A stretch of 39,989 bases of DNA from Deinococcus betulae (GCF_020166395.1 NZ_JAIQXU010000037.1:1-39989), one strand, 5' to 3'. Shown: positions 1-8,334, counted from the first letter of the stretch. Notes: a model not told the origin generated them from the letters alone. Numbers and translations: made by a program.

Positions 1-25
1 ATTTCATCGAGAATTCTGCTCGATT

Positions 26-180
26 CAATCGGAGTCCGTATCAGACGGATTCCGTGTGTTTCGTTCAAACATCGGCTCCTTTCCGATGTTCAAACTCCAC
101 GCCCGAAACCCGTTTTGCTGCTGCTTCCTCTCGTCAAATTGAATCGTTGAGAATAACGATGCAATCGGAGTCCGTATCAG
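26..180. repeat. Duplicated intergenic repeat with imperfect hairpin
   Basis: A 19-base sequence at 26-44 recurs exactly at 162-180 in direct orientation. In the first copy it continues into an imperfect inverted repeat: arms 30-39 (CGGAGTCCGT) and 45-54 (ACGGATTCCG) with one mismatch and a 5-base loop. The second copy has lost the second arm. Between them is another perfect hairpin, arms 69-75 (ACATCGG) and 83-89 (CCGATGT). No gene covers 1-252. This resembles the small non-coding repeats scattered in Deinococcus genomes, but the family assignment is an inference. Confidence 0.55.
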
Positions 181-252
181 GACAGTTGAGGGACGTGCCG
201 CGACTCTCCAAAAGAACGGGCCACCCCTGTGCAAGGCGTAAAGCTGCGGTTC

Positions 253-687
253 ATGGCCAGTTCACGGCGGGGCATTAGGCTGCGCCGCGTGAAGTGGCCT
301 GCCCTCTTTGTTGTGCTGCCCGCCCTGCTGTGCGCCTGTCAGGATCAGGAGGCCCGCGCTCAGAACGCCGCCCTTCAGGCGCGGGTTGAGGCCCTGGAAA
401 CGCAGGTGCGCGCCCTGCAAGACACTGAGGTCACGGCCCTGCCGGCCGACGTGGGCAAGGTCACCGCCCAGGCAGCGGCCCAGAATTGTGCCAACAGCCT
501 GACGCGAGAGCTAGAGACCTTTCGCCAGAACGGCCTGGACCGGCGTTATCCCACCGCCGCGCAACTGGCGTTGCCGCCCGCCTGCACCGATCAGCGCGTC
601 AACTGGGTGGCGCGCGGCGCCCAGGAGTACACCTTCACGATTACCGACAGCGGCGGCCTGGAACTGGCCCGTCAAAGCGGGTCGTAG
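253..687 (+). CDS. Small predicted lipoprotein, unknown function
   Basis: The product is about 144 residues from the ATG at 253; an in-frame GTG lies at 229. The N-terminus is basic (SSRRGIRLRRVKW), followed by a hydrophobic stretch and a lipobox-like LCAC, so I infer lipid attachment at that cysteine. After the anchor comes a heptad-like segment (LQARVEALETQVRALQDT) that could form a short coiled coil, then a region with a cysteine pair and a beta-rich tail. ATG 253 is preferred because it gives a normal signal peptide. I do not recognise a named family. The 3' end overlaps the convergent gene by 16 bp, leaving no room for a separate terminator. Confidence 0.7.
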   Translation: MASSRRGIRLRRVKWPALFVVLPALLCACQDQEARAQNAALQARVEALETQVRALQDTEVTALPADVGKVTAQAAAQNCANSLTRELETFRQNGLDRRYPTAAQLALPPACTDQRVNWVARGAQEYTFTITDSGGLELARQSGS

Positions 688-1136
688 CCTTGCCCCGCGA
701 CCGGGTCGTCGGAGGTTTCGTCTTCCAGCACAATGCCAAAGGTGGTCACGCGCGTGCCGGTGAAGCCCACCACCAGCGCCCAGACGGCCTGCGGGGCTTT
801 TTCAAAGGTGGCGCTGCGAACATAGAAGGTCTCGCCCTGATTGGTGAAGGTGCGCTCGCCCACCACCTGCCGCTCGGCGCCGTAGGTGGTCACGCCGGCC
901 TGGCGGTAGGCCCGGAAAGCCGCCAGCGACCCCCACTGCCCCTGCACATCGCTGCTAAAGGCATTCCATAGGCCGTCCAGCCGGACCGCGTAGAACTCAG
1001 TCAGCAGGGCGCGGCCACGGATCAGGGCCGTGCGCTCGGCGGCGGTGCTGGTGCCCGCGGGCGGGGGCGTGCCCTGCGCGGCGGCCGGCACCAGCAGCGT
1101 GAGGCTCAGGGCGACCGAACGCAGCAGGGCAGTCAT
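672..1136 (-). CDS. Secreted protein of unknown function
   Basis: The product has 154 residues. A cleavable signal peptide is visible (MTALLRSVALSLTLLVPAAAQ, with an AAA-Q type site) followed by a Pro/Thr-rich linker. The mature domain, roughly residues 30-150, has alternating helices and strands (LLTEFYAVRLDGLWNAF, FYVRSATFEKAPQAVWALV). This looks like the small cystatin/NTF2-like DUF3887 or DUF4019 type, but that is only a fold-level impression. It lies 36 bp downstream of the HAD phosphatase on the same strand, so it is probably the last gene of the acpS-M48-HAD operon. Its 3' end overlaps the convergent lipoprotein gene. Confidence 0.65.
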   Translation of the reverse strand: MTALLRSVALSLTLLVPAAAQGTPPPAGTSTAAERTALIRGRALLTEFYAVRLDGLWNAFSSDVQGQWGSLAAFRAYRQAGVTTYGAERQVVGERTFTNQGETFYVRSATFEKAPQAVWALVVGFTGTRVTTFGIVLEDETSDDPVAGQGYDPL

Positions 1137-1172
1137 GGCCCAGGGTAACCGCAGAGGCAGGTCGGGTGGATG

Positions 1173-1994
1173 TCAGGCAGATAAAGACCCGGCCAGCAGC
1201 GCTTCAAGCACCACCGCCACGCCGTCCTCATCGTTGCTGAGGGTGACCTCACCGGCGGCCTGCCGAGCCTCGGGGTGGGCGTTCGCCATCGCCACGCCGC
1301 GCCCGGCCCAGGCCAGCATCTCGGCGTCGTTGGGGGCGTCGCCAAAGGCCAGCACTTCGTCACGGGCAATGCCCAGGTGGGCGCACAGCCGTTCCAGGCC
1401 CCAGGCCTTGCTCACGCCTTCGGCCAGCACCTCCAAGAACGGCGCGCCGGAATGGGTCACGGCAAAGCCGGGCAGCCCCAGGGCCCGCACCTGCAGGAGC
1501 AGCTCATCCGGGTGCAGGGTGGGGTGGCGCACGATGAGTTTCAGGCTGGGCTGGGCCAGCACCTCGTCCAGCGTAAAAGTGCCCATGTCGGCGGGTTCGC
1601 GGTTGTGGTCGCTCAGGCGCGCCAGGCCCGCGTAGCCGTCCTGCGCCACAAACACCTCGCCGCCCTGCCGCACCGAGACAAACAGCAAGTCCGGCAGCCG
1701 CTCGCGCAGCGCCCCGGCCAGGGCCCGCTGCACGTCGGCCGCCACATGGGCCTCGAACAACACTTCGCCCGTGGGCAGATGCACCCCCTGGGCGCCGTTG
1801 CCACACAGCGCCCAGGTAAACCCCAGCGCGGCGGCGCTGGGCCGCACGCTGCGCGGCTGGCGTGCGGTCACCGGCACCACGGGTATGCCCGCTGCACGCG
1901 TCGCATGGAGGGCCGCTCGGGTGCGGCGGCTGACCGTCTTGTCGCTGGTCAGCAGCGTGCCGTCCAGGTCGGTGGCGATGAGGCGAATGGGCAT
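1173..1994 (-). CDS. Cof-type HAD-IIB phosphatase
   Basis: A 273-residue HAD hydrolase of the IIB (Cof) subfamily, which dephosphorylates sugar phosphates, nucleotides or similar small metabolites in the cytosol. Motif I is DLDGTLL near residue 9, with nucleophile and acid/base aspartates. A motif II-like T follows (PVTARQPRSV), and the C-terminal motif III/IV reads GDAPNDAEMLAWAG. The C2-type cap lies between. ATG 1994 is preferred to the GTG at 2009 because a GAGG ribosome site sits about 9 nt upstream and MPIRLIATDLDGTLL is the normal family start. It follows the M48 protease gene almost without gap. The substrate cannot be told from sequence. Confidence 0.9.
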   Translation of the reverse strand: MPIRLIATDLDGTLLTSDKTVSRRTRAALHATRAAGIPVVPVTARQPRSVRPSAAALGFTWALCGNGAQGVHLPTGEVLFEAHVAADVQRALAGALRERLPDLLFVSVRQGGEVFVAQDGYAGLARLSDHNREPADMGTFTLDEVLAQPSLKLIVRHPTLHPDELLLQVRALGLPGFAVTHSGAPFLEVLAEGVSKAWGLERLCAHLGIARDEVLAFGDAPNDAEMLAWAGRGVAMANAHPEARQAAGEVTLSNDEDGVAVVLEALLAGSLSA

Positions 1995-2005
1995 GGGCCC
2001 ACGCC

Positions 2006-3532
2006 TCACTCGCCGTCCAGCAGGAGGCTGTCCTGGAGTCCTAAGGCCGCCATCTGATCAGGCCACGCGGCGCGGGCCGCAGGCTGCGTCACCATCTGCC
2101 AGAGCAGGGGTTCCGGCGTCAGGGTCTGCCCGTGGGCCTGCGCCGCCCAGGGATGACCGGGCTGCACGTGCGCGCGTGCTCCCTGGCGCAGCGCGGCCAG
2201 CAGAACACCCAGGGCCAACCAGGCCACCAGGGCATGCCGCTCATCGCCTCCTACCCCCTCGTACTGCAGCTGCGTGAAACGCGCCCGCAGGTGGGCATTC
2301 AGGTCGGCGCAGATGGCCGGCACGTCCAGCAGCGTCACGCCGCGTAGCGCTGCGCGCACAGCCTCACTCTGGCTCAGCGCATGCCAGTGCAGGGGCCAGT
2401 GCGCCGTGTTCAGGTCATCCCAACGCACAGGCCGCAGCGCTCTGACTGACGCCGGAACATAAAAGGCTTCGCTCCAGCGGTCAGCCTGCCTAAGCAGTGA
2501 GCTTAGCTCTGCAGGCGGCAAATGCTCAGGCCGAGGGACTTCTAACCTGTCCAGGCGCGCACGCAGCGATGGATGCGACAGGGTCCCCTCACGCTCTGGA
2601 AGGTCCTGCGCCGTCCAGCCCCGCAGCCGCTCGGCCTGCTCACTCCTGAGGAACATCTGAAAGCCCTCAGCCAGCGGCACGCGGAAGCCCGCCTGTGCCA
2701 GCGGCACCACCTCCTGCGCGACATAGGCGTCAAACAGGTGAGCCTCAACCGCAATACGGCGCAGGGCAGAGTGGGCGGCGGCCGCCCCCGCCACGCGCTC
2801 TGCGGCCTGGTCGGCGGCGTGCTCCTGGGCGTGATTGAGCCGCTCGCTCACCCGCAGGTAGGCGCGTGCCAGGGCCGTCATAGGCAGCGCCAGCAAGTTG
2901 CCCAGCAGGAGGTACAGCACCACGGCAGTAGACAGGCCCTGCGGCAACAGCTCAACGGCCCGCTCTGGACTACCTTGGCGCAGGCTCAGGGCCGTGCGGA
3001 ACATCCCCGATGCCAGACCGGCCAACCGCCAGGCCCGCGCCGCGTCCCCGCCGCCCAGGTGGGCTAATTCATGAGCAATCACGGCCTTAACCTCTGCGCC
3101 GGGCAGAGACAGCAGTAAGGGCAATCCCAGGCCCAGGGTGGAGCGGCCCCCCTGCACAGACATATACGCATTCATGTCGGGCAACAGCCGCACTTCTGTG
3201 GGCATAGGCACATTCAGCGCGTGAGCAACGCTCTCAATGAGCGCTTTCAGGTCTGGCTCACTGTCAAGCGCTACAGGCGTTCCAAACGGAGCTGGGCGCC
3301 GCCGAGGAAATGAGGTCCACCACAGATGAAGGAGCAAACCTGCCGGCATCAGCAGCGCGCCCCACCGCAGCAGGGCTGGCAGCCCCGACCCAGCCAACGC
3401 GATGATCACCCACAGGAGAGCGGCACTCACCAGCATGAAGAAGACCCAGTAGCACAGCAGTATCCCCAGAGCCAGGCGACTGTCGCGCTGGATGGTCCCG
3501 GGGTGAAGCAAAACTGGAGAAGCAGAGGTCAC
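2006..3532 (-). CDS. M48-family membrane metalloprotease (HtpX-like)
   Basis: A 508-residue zinc endopeptidase. Two hydrophobic segments near residues 23-50 and 53-73 anchor it. The zinc motif HELAH, in [18 protein letters not shown], sits at about residues 154-158, with the third ligand probably the glutamate of [13 protein letters not shown] some 80 residues later. Another hydrophobic pair ([19 protein letters not shown]) lies between, the usual HtpX/Ste24 layout. The C-terminal 200 residues are an extension without recognised motifs. HtpX-type enzymes cut misfolded membrane proteins; this role is inferred. The start overlaps the acpS stop by 4 bp (ATGA), indicating translational coupling. 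Confidence 0.88.
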   Translation of the reverse strand: MTSASPVLLHPGTIQRDSRLALGILLCYWVFFMLVSAALLWVIIALAGSGLPALLRWGALLMPAGLLLHLWWTSFPRRRPAPFGTPVALDSEPDLKALIESVAHALNVPMPTEVRLLPDMNAYMSVQGGRSTLGLGLPLLLSLPGAEVKAVIAHELAHLGGGDAARAWRLAGLASGMFRTALSLRQGSPERAVELLPQGLSTAVVLYLLLGNLLALPMTALARAYLRVSERLNHAQEHAADQAAERVAGAAAAHSALRRIAVEAHLFDAYVAQEVVPLAQAGFRVPLAEGFQMFLRSEQAERLRGWTAQDLPEREGTLSHPSLRARLDRLEVPRPEHLPPAELSSLLRQADRWSEAFYVPASVRALRPVRWDDLNTAHWPLHWHALSQSEAVRAALRGVTLLDVPAICADLNAHLRARFTQLQYEGVGGDERHALVAWLALGVLLAALRQGARAHVQPGHPWAAQAHGQTLTPEPLLWQMVTQPAARAAWPDQMAALGLQDSLLLDGE

Positions 3533-3969
3533 GGTGTCACTGTAATGGGCGCAGCACTTTCATGGAGACGAATCTCCCGCGCTTCCAGCACCACCACGGC
3601 CGAGGCGTGGTCCTTGGTATGGGTCAGGGTCAGGTGGGCCACCCAGCCGCGCGCGGCCAGTTCGGCGGCGATCTCGGGAACAAAGCCCAGGACTGGCGGC
3701 GCAAACGGAAAGGGACCATCCGGGGTGCGCTCACGCTCTACCCATACGTCCCGCCAGCCATGCGGGCGTGGCCAGACCTTCTGAAAGGCTTCCTTGGCGG
3801 CAAAGCGCGCCGCCAGACTGGGGGCCGGGTCACTCAGCCGGGCGCAGTAGGCCAGTTCGGTGGGCGCAAACAGCTTCTCGGCCCGGCAGCCTTCGCGCGC
3901 CAGCATCCCCCGGATACGGGCAATTTCAATCAGGTCGTGGCCCACCGCGACAATCACGGTTCCCAGCAT
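3529..3969 (-). CDS. acpS: Holo-[acyl-carrier-protein] synthase
   Basis: A 146-residue 4'-phosphopantetheinyl transferase. It moves the phosphopantetheine arm of CoA to a serine of apo-ACP, which fatty-acid synthesis needs. The N-terminal [10 protein letters not shown] carries the Mg-binding aspartate. The second motif, [15 protein letters not shown], supplies the E and K that define AcpS, and length fits the family. An alternative GTG start at 3957 would give the shorter N-terminus common in the family. ATG 3969 has a modest purine tract upstream (AGGG, about 5 nt away). It heads a minus-strand operon with the M48 and HAD genes, and its start lies only 20 bp from the divergent MntA-HepT gene. 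Confidence 0.93.
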   Translation of the reverse strand: MLGTVIVAVGHDLIEIARIRGMLAREGCRAEKLFAPTELAYCARLSDPAPSLAARFAAKEAFQKVWPRPHGWRDVWVERERTPDGPFPFAPPVLGFVPEIAAELAARGWVAHLTLTHTKDHASAVVVLEAREIRLHESAAPITVTP

Positions 3970-3977
3970 ACGTGCCC

Positions 3978-3983
3978 TATCCT
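3978..3983 (+). promoter_or_regulatory. Leaderless-type -10 element for the MntA-HepT gene
   Basis: TATCCT fits TANNNT and ends 6 nt before the GTG at 3990, the spacing of leaderless transcripts in Deinococcus. No clear -35 hexamer or Shine-Dalgarno is seen. The element lies in the 20-bp gap before acpS, so the -35 region would fall inside acpS. Confidence 0.4.
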
Positions 3984-3989
3984 GGCCGG

Positions 3990-4694
3990 GTGACCCAGAG
4001 CACCGAGCCGCTGTTTCCCGATCTGCGCCTTCCGACCATCGCGGCGGCGCTGCGGGGCGCCCAGCCGCTGTGGACCGCCCTGGGGGTCAGCCGCGTGCGT
4101 GTGTTCGGTTCGGTGGCGCGCGGCGAGGCCACACCCGGCAGCGACATTGACCTGCTGGTGGACTGGGCGCCCGGCACGCCGCGCGGCCTGCTGGACCTGA
4201 TGCGGGTGCGCGAGGTCTTTGAGGATGTGCTGGGCCGCCGGGTCGACGTACTGACTGCCGCCCCCCTGCGTCACCCGCTGAGGGGCGAGATTCTGGAAGA
4301 CGCGGTGGACGTGCTGGCCGTCCCCAACCCCGCCCCCCGCACCCACCGTCCCAAACGCTGGCGCTGGCGCGTGTACGACCTGCTGGCGGCCATTGACCGG
4401 ATTGCGGCCTACACGAGCGGCCACTCGCTGACGACCTTCACCCGCGACGAGGCCGTGCGCGACGCTGTGCTGCACAATCTCGCCCGGCTGGGCGAAACCA
4501 CCAAGTTCATTCCCCAGAGTGTGCAGGACCGCGCGCCGCACCTGCCCTGGGCGCTGCTGCGTGACATCCGCAATCTGGTGTCCCACGATTATTTCGGCAT
4601 CGAGCCGGCGCTCATCTGGCACACGGCGAGGGTGGAGTTGCCAGCGCTGCGGCCGGCGCTTCAGGCGTTGGCGGATGGGAAAGCGGGACTGTAA
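3990..4694 (+). CDS. Single-chain MntA-HepT toxin-antitoxin fusion
   Basis: A 234-residue protein that joins a MNT nucleotidyltransferase to a HEPN toxin domain. The N-terminal domain (about 1-105) has [15 protein letters not shown], an exact GSX10DXD signature as in MntA antitoxins. The C-terminal domain (about 118-230) is a DUF86/HepT fold with RNLVSHDY, the RX4HXY signature of HepT RNases. In known two-gene systems MntA AMPylates the toxin's tyrosine and so silences it; here both parts share one chain, joined by a proline- and arginine-rich linker ([15 protein letters not shown]). Start GTG 3990 is chosen because a TANNNT -10 sits just upstream and longer starts run into acpS antisense. 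The stop is followed by a repeat-rich gap. Confidence 0.85.
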   Translation: MTQSTEPLFPDLRLPTIAAALRGAQPLWTALGVSRVRVFGSVARGEATPGSDIDLLVDWAPGTPRGLLDLMRVREVFEDVLGRRVDVLTAAPLRHPLRGEILEDAVDVLAVPNPAPRTHRPKRWRWRVYDLLAAIDRIAAYTSGHSLTTFTRDEAVRDAVLHNLARLGETTKFIPQSVQDRAPHLPWALLRDIRNLVSHDYFGIEPALIWHTARVELPALRPALQALADGKAGL

Positions 4695-4724
4695 GGACTG
4701 GGCATAGGCAGGGGAGGTTAATTT

Positions 4725-5290
4725 AAGCCTTCGTCACCCCACCCCCCAGCCCCCAGCCCCAGAGGGCAACGACTTCGCCGCCCTGCGCGGCCTGCGCGTT
4801 GCCGCTGACCTCGTTCACGGGCCTGAAACCTGGTGGCGGGGGAGCAGACGTTGGCACTGGGCAGGGGTTGACTGGCGCGGTGGACAAGTGCTGTCTTTCT
4901 GCGCTGTGGACGCCGTGGCCCGCCCATCGCCCCACGCCCGCGCGCTGCGCGCACGACGGCTTCCGTTGCTGGCCCTGTGATGGCGTAAGGCTGGGACGCT
5001 TCAAACACGAGGTTCTACTTTTAGAAGATGCTGGCGCAACAGCTTTTCAAAAGTAGAACCTGCTGAGCGCACCAAGGCTTCCTGCCCCAGTGCCGCCCAA
5101 GTCCAGGCGAGGCCATTGTGCGCGCAGCGCGCAGGCCCTTCCGCTGGGGCAGCGGATGGCGTCGAGGCCAGACACGAAAACGGACAGAGCAAGCCGGCCA
5201 ACGCCAGTAGCAACTCTTGCCCAGTGCCAACGTTGCCCCCCCCCTACCCCGCTGGGGTAGGGGGGCTGGGGGGGTGGGGAAAAGCAACCT
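4725..5290. repeat. Repeat-rich intergenic block with two inverted degenerate copies
   Basis: No gene is evident in 4695-5335. Segments of the left part recur as reverse complement in the right part: the 15-base GC tract near 4939-4956 matches 5119-5134, ACGTTGGCACTGGGCA near 4849-4864 matches TGCCCAGTGCCAACGT near 5219-5234, and the C-rich start near 4738-4762 matches the G-rich end near 5262-5280. A perfect palindrome, CCCCCTACCCC-gct-GGGGTAGGGGG, lies at about 5238-5262. So two diverged copies of one repeat appear to lie head to head around the hairpin at 5011-5060. Open frames here look like chance products of GC-rich sequence. Confidence 0.6.
5011..5060. repeat. 50-nt long hairpin at the repeat centre
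   Basis: Arms GGTTCTACTTTT (5011-5022) and AAAAGTAGAACC (5049-5060) are perfect inverted repeats. Pairing continues imperfectly (AGAAG against CTTTT) to an inner stem GCTG/CAGC closing a GCGCAA loop, so nearly the whole 50 nt folds. There is no T tract, so a terminator role is not favoured; it may be the core of a mobile repeat. Confidence 0.65.
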
Positions 5291-5297
5291 AGCCACC

Positions 5298-5338
5298 TTG
5301 CTTATCACAATAAGTGTCTTTACCATAGAAAAACTATG
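5298..5338 (+). promoter_or_regulatory. psuK promoter with two dyads
   Basis: TTGCTT (5298-5303) and TACCAT (5321-5326) are separated by exactly 17 bp, and transcription would start within a few bases of ATG 5336, giving a nearly leaderless message. Two perfect dyads overlap it: CTTAT-caca-ATAAG (5301-5314) in the spacer and CATAG-aaaaa-CTATG (5324-5338) across the -10 and the start codon. They are candidate operators, perhaps for the winged-helix domain of the psuK product (inference). Confidence 0.55.
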
Positions 5339-6469
5339 TCCCTCACCGAAACCGAAGCCGCCCTGCTCGCCCTCATCCGTGCGGCACCCCAGGCCACCCC
5401 CGAGGAACTGGCCCGCCGCCTCGGCTCTACCCGCGCCGCTGTGAATGTCCACGTCGGCAATCTGGTAAAGAAAGGCGCCCTGCTCGGCCGGGGCTACCTC
5501 CTCCCGCCTGACCTCGGCCCCACCCGGATGGTCGTGGTCGGCGGCGCGAATGTGGACGTGAAAGCCCGCACGCTGGCGTCAGCACTGCCAGGCACCAGCA
5601 ACCCTGGCGTGACCACCCAGGCCCCCGGTGGCGTGGCCCGCAACGTGGCCGAGAACCTGGCGCGGCTGGGCGTGCCGGTCACGCTGGTGTCGGCGGTGGG
5701 GCGCGACGCCCTGGGCGACTGGTTGCTGCGGCAGACCGAGGCGGCGGGTGTGGATATCCGGCAGGTGCTGCGTGCGCCGGATGTCGCCACAGGCACGTAT
5801 ACGGCTGTGCTGGACGACAGCGGCGAGTTACTGGTGGCCGTAGCGGCCATGGCGGCCACCGACGCCCTGACCCCCGCCGCGCTGCAAGAACGGCGCGGCA
5901 CCCTGCGCGGCGCAGGCTGGGTGGTGGCCGACGGCAACCTGACGGCGCCCGCCCTGGCCCACCTGCTGACCCTGGCCGCCGAGGCCGGCGTGCGGGTGGT
6001 GTTCGAGCCGGTCAGCGTGCCCAAGGCCGCCCGCCTGCGCCCAGCCCTGGCGGCTGGCCTGCCCCCTTACGCCGTCACCCCCAATGTCGCCGAGTTGGGC
6101 GCGCTGCTGGGCCGTGAGGTGCCGGACGAGCCCCAGGCTCTGCGGGCGGCGGCGGCCGAACTCCACGCTGCGGGCATCACCCTGGTGTGGGTGCGGCGCG
6201 GCGCCCAGGGCAGTTTTCTTTCGGCCCCAGACGGCGAAGATAGCCTCCCCGCCCTGCCCGCCCAGGTGCGTGACGTAACAGGCGCCGGCGACGCCATGCT
6301 GGCCGCCTTCCTGGCTGGCCTGGCCGCTGGCCTGCCCCCGGCCGAGGCCGCCCGCCACGGCCACGCCGCCGCCGCCCTGACCCTGGAAAGCGACCTCGCT
6401 GTCTCCCCCACCCTGACTCCGGCCGCCATCCGCGAGCGCGCCGCCCTGACCCCCAAGGAGTCCCCATGA
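5336..6469 (+). CDS. psuK: Pseudouridine kinase with N-terminal winged helix
   Basis: A 377-residue PfkB-family kinase. It is expected to phosphorylate pseudouridine to pseudouridine 5'-phosphate with ATP. Residues 1-57 form a winged-helix DNA-binding domain (LIRAAPQATPEELARRLGSTRAAV, then the wing). The kinase domain has GGANVDVKA near residue 66, the PGGVARNVAENLARLG signature near residue 98, and the catalytic DVTGAGDAML near residue 315 (GAGD anion hole with the catalytic Asp). The same fusion is seen in YeiI-type proteins. It overlaps psuG by 4 bp (ATGA), which strongly supports pseudouridine as substrate. The winged helix and dyads at the promoter suggest autoregulation. Confidence 0.88.
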   Translation: MSLTETEAALLALIRAAPQATPEELARRLGSTRAAVNVHVGNLVKKGALLGRGYLLPPDLGPTRMVVVGGANVDVKARTLASALPGTSNPGVTTQAPGGVARNVAENLARLGVPVTLVSAVGRDALGDWLLRQTEAAGVDIRQVLRAPDVATGTYTAVLDDSGELLVAVAAMAATDALTPAALQERRGTLRGAGWVVADGNLTAPALAHLLTLAAEAGVRVVFEPVSVPKAARLRPALAAGLPPYAVTPNVAELGALLGREVPDEPQALRAAAAELHAAGITLVWVRRGAQGSFLSAPDGEDSLPALPAQVRDVTGAGDAMLAAFLAGLAAGLPPAEAARHGHAAAALTLESDLAVSPTLTPAAIRERAALTPKESP

Positions 6470-7425
6470 CCACCCCCATCCCTTTTCACCCCGGAGCCGC
6501 CACCTACCTTGACCTGCACCCCGAAGTCGCCGCCGCCCTGAAAGAAGGCCGCGCCGTCGTGGCGCTGGAAAGCACCATCATCAGCCACGGCATGCCCTTT
6601 CCCCAGAACGTCGAGATGGCGCGCGGCGTGGAAGAGGTCGTGCGCCAGCAGGGCGCCGTGCCCGCCACCATCGCGGTGCTGGGCGGCCGCCTGAAGGTGG
6701 GCCTGACCGAGGGTGAACTGCACCTCCTGGCCACCGACAAGGGCGTGGAGAAGGTCAGCACGCGCGACCTGCCCGTCACCGTCGCACTGGGCAAACACGG
6801 CGCGACCACCGTGGCCTCCACCATGCGGATTGCCGCGCTGGCGGGCATTCGCGTCTTTGCCACTGGCGGCACGGGCGGCGTTCACCGGGGGGCTGGACAG
6901 AGCATGGACATCAGCGCCGACCTGCTGGAACTGGCCCAGACCAACGTATGCGTGGTCAGTGCCGGGGTCAAGAGCATTCTCGACATCGGCCTGACGCTGG
7001 AGGTCCTGGAAACCCAGGGGGTGCCCGCCATCACGCTGGGCAGTGAGGAGTTTCCGGCCTTCTATTCACGCCAGAGCGGCTTCGCCTCGCCCCTAACGGT
7101 CCAGACTGCAGAAGAGGCGGCCCGCGTCTTGCAAGCCAAGTGGGCCCTAGGCCTGTCCGGCGGCGTGCTGCTGGCCAATCCCATTCCCGAGGCCGCCGAG
7201 ATTCCCGCCGCCGAGATTGGCGCGCACATTGACCAGGCCCTGACCGACATGGATGCGCTGGGCCTGACTGGCAAGGCCACCACGCCCTACCTGCTGGGCC
7301 GCGTGGTGGAATTGACAGGCGGGCGCAGCCTGGAGACCAACATCGCCCTGGTGCGTCACAACGCGGCGGTGGCGGCCCAGGTGGCGGTGGCCTACGCTGA
7401 GCTGACCCGGACCACCACAGGCTGA
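6466..7425 (+). CDS. psuG: Pseudouridine-5'-phosphate glycosidase
   Basis: A 319-residue enzyme that reversibly splits the C-C glycosidic bond of pseudouridine 5'-phosphate into uracil and ribose 5-phosphate. Family signatures are clear: VVALESTIISHGMPFPQN near residue 30, TIAVLGGRLKVGL near residue 66, the catalytic-lysine region EKVSTRDLPV, GGTGGVHRGA near residue 138, and VSAGVKSILDIG. Full length without gaps. It is coupled to psuK by an ATGA overlap, forming the complete two-step salvage route for pseudouridine released from RNA turnover. A strong GC hairpin follows the stop. Confidence 0.95.
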   Translation: MTTPIPFHPGAATYLDLHPEVAAALKEGRAVVALESTIISHGMPFPQNVEMARGVEEVVRQQGAVPATIAVLGGRLKVGLTEGELHLLATDKGVEKVSTRDLPVTVALGKHGATTVASTMRIAALAGIRVFATGGTGGVHRGAGQSMDISADLLELAQTNVCVVSAGVKSILDIGLTLEVLETQGVPAITLGSEEFPAFYSRQSGFASPLTVQTAEEAARVLQAKWALGLSGGVLLANPIPEAAEIPAAEIGAHIDQALTDMDALGLTGKATTPYLLGRVVELTGGRSLETNIALVRHNAAVAAQVAVAYAELTRTTTG

Positions 7426-7436
7426 GGGCAAAAGCA

Positions 7437-7472
7437 GGAGGGGCGGCGGTCTGACTTCTCCGCCGCCCCTCC
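7437..7472. terminator. Bidirectional hairpin terminator
   Basis: Perfect 13-bp inverted repeat: GGAGGGGCGGCGG (7437-7449) and CCGCCGCCCCTCC (7460-7472) with a 10-nt loop. It lies between the convergent psuG and DUF2167 genes. There is no U tract on either side, so it would work as a strong GC hairpin. Confidence 0.7.
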
Positions 7473-7482
7473 CCTTGCGGCG

Positions 7483-8328
7483 TTATCCCCTGGCCCGGCG
7501 GCCTAGCAGTCGGCCGAGACCCCCCAGCGCCGCCAGCACCAGCACCCAGCCTTTTTTCAGGAACAGCAGAGCGCCGGCCAGCAGGCCCACCTTCTTGGCC
7601 GCCGCCACCCCCAGCAGGCCGGCAAGGCCGTAGGTCGCCACCTTGTCCGTCCCCGAATTGAAGTCCTCGTAGCGTGCGCCCGGCGTAAACGACACCTGCT
7701 TGAGCACTGCGGCCATGTCGCGCTTGATCTGCGGCAGTTGAGCCATTCCGGCCACGGCGTTCAGTTCCAGCACGTTGTCACGGCCCAGCACGCGTACGGC
7801 GTAATTCAGGGTGTGGTCGCCCGGGCTGTCACTGAAGGTCAGTTCCTTGGCCCAGTACATCTTGTGGGTGGCCGCGTCGTAACGGGGCTGATCGGCCCAG
7901 CCCACCAGGCTCACAGTGCCAAAGCCGGCTTCCTCGCGCGCCTGATTGTCCTCGGCGGTGGCGGCCTGCATGGTGCGCATCAACTCGTCGTACTTGATGC
8001 CGGCTGCGTCTTGGTCCGAGACGTGACCGTCTTTGCTCTCGGTAATCACCACGCCCCAGCCCTGCTTGGTGCTGGGGTCCAGGCCAGCGGGAACAATCAT
8101 GCCCAGCACGTCCTCGGCGGCCTCCGGGGGGTTGCCCCACTGGGACACGATGACCTGCTGGGCGCCCGCGGCGTCCAGGTAGCGCAGGCCCGCGCCCGTG
8201 TTCAGCTGGGCCTTGCCGCCCAGCAGGCTCACCTGACCGGTTTGATACCGCAAAGGGGCCTCCGCCTCCTGGGCCCCTGCCACCGACAGCCCACCCAGAC
8301 CCAACATGACCACCACTTTCTTCATCAT
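7483..8328 (-). CDS. DUF2167 family membrane-anchored protein
   Basis: A 281-residue protein. It has a short signal peptide (KKVVVMLGLGGLSVAGAQEA), a mature domain rich in the conserved pattern of DUF2167 (GKAQLNTG, WGVVITESKDGHVSD, YDELMRTMQ, LVGWADQPRYDAATHKMYWAKEL, LNYAVRVLGR), and two C-terminal hydrophobic stretches (LLGVAAAKKVGLLAGALLF and WVLVLAALGGLG). Placement at the envelope is inferred. The molecular function of DUF2167 is unknown. The gene is divergent from lpdA, and a TANNNT element lies 6 nt before the start. Confidence 0.85.
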   Translation of the reverse strand: MMKKVVVMLGLGGLSVAGAQEAEAPLRYQTGQVSLLGGKAQLNTGAGLRYLDAAGAQQVIVSQWGNPPEAAEDVLGMIVPAGLDPSTKQGWGVVITESKDGHVSDQDAAGIKYDELMRTMQAATAEDNQAREEAGFGTVSLVGWADQPRYDAATHKMYWAKELTFSDSPGDHTLNYAVRVLGRDNVLELNAVAGMAQLPQIKRDMAAVLKQVSFTPGARYEDFNSGTDKVATYGLAGLLGVAAAKKVGLLAGALLFLKKGWVLVLAALGGLGRLLGRRARG

Positions 8329-8334
8329 GTTCTC

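Noticed and set aside
4718..5452. Several open frames in the repeat-rich gap before psuK
   Set aside because: They follow GC-rich repeats on both strands, lack ribosome sites and give low-complexity products.
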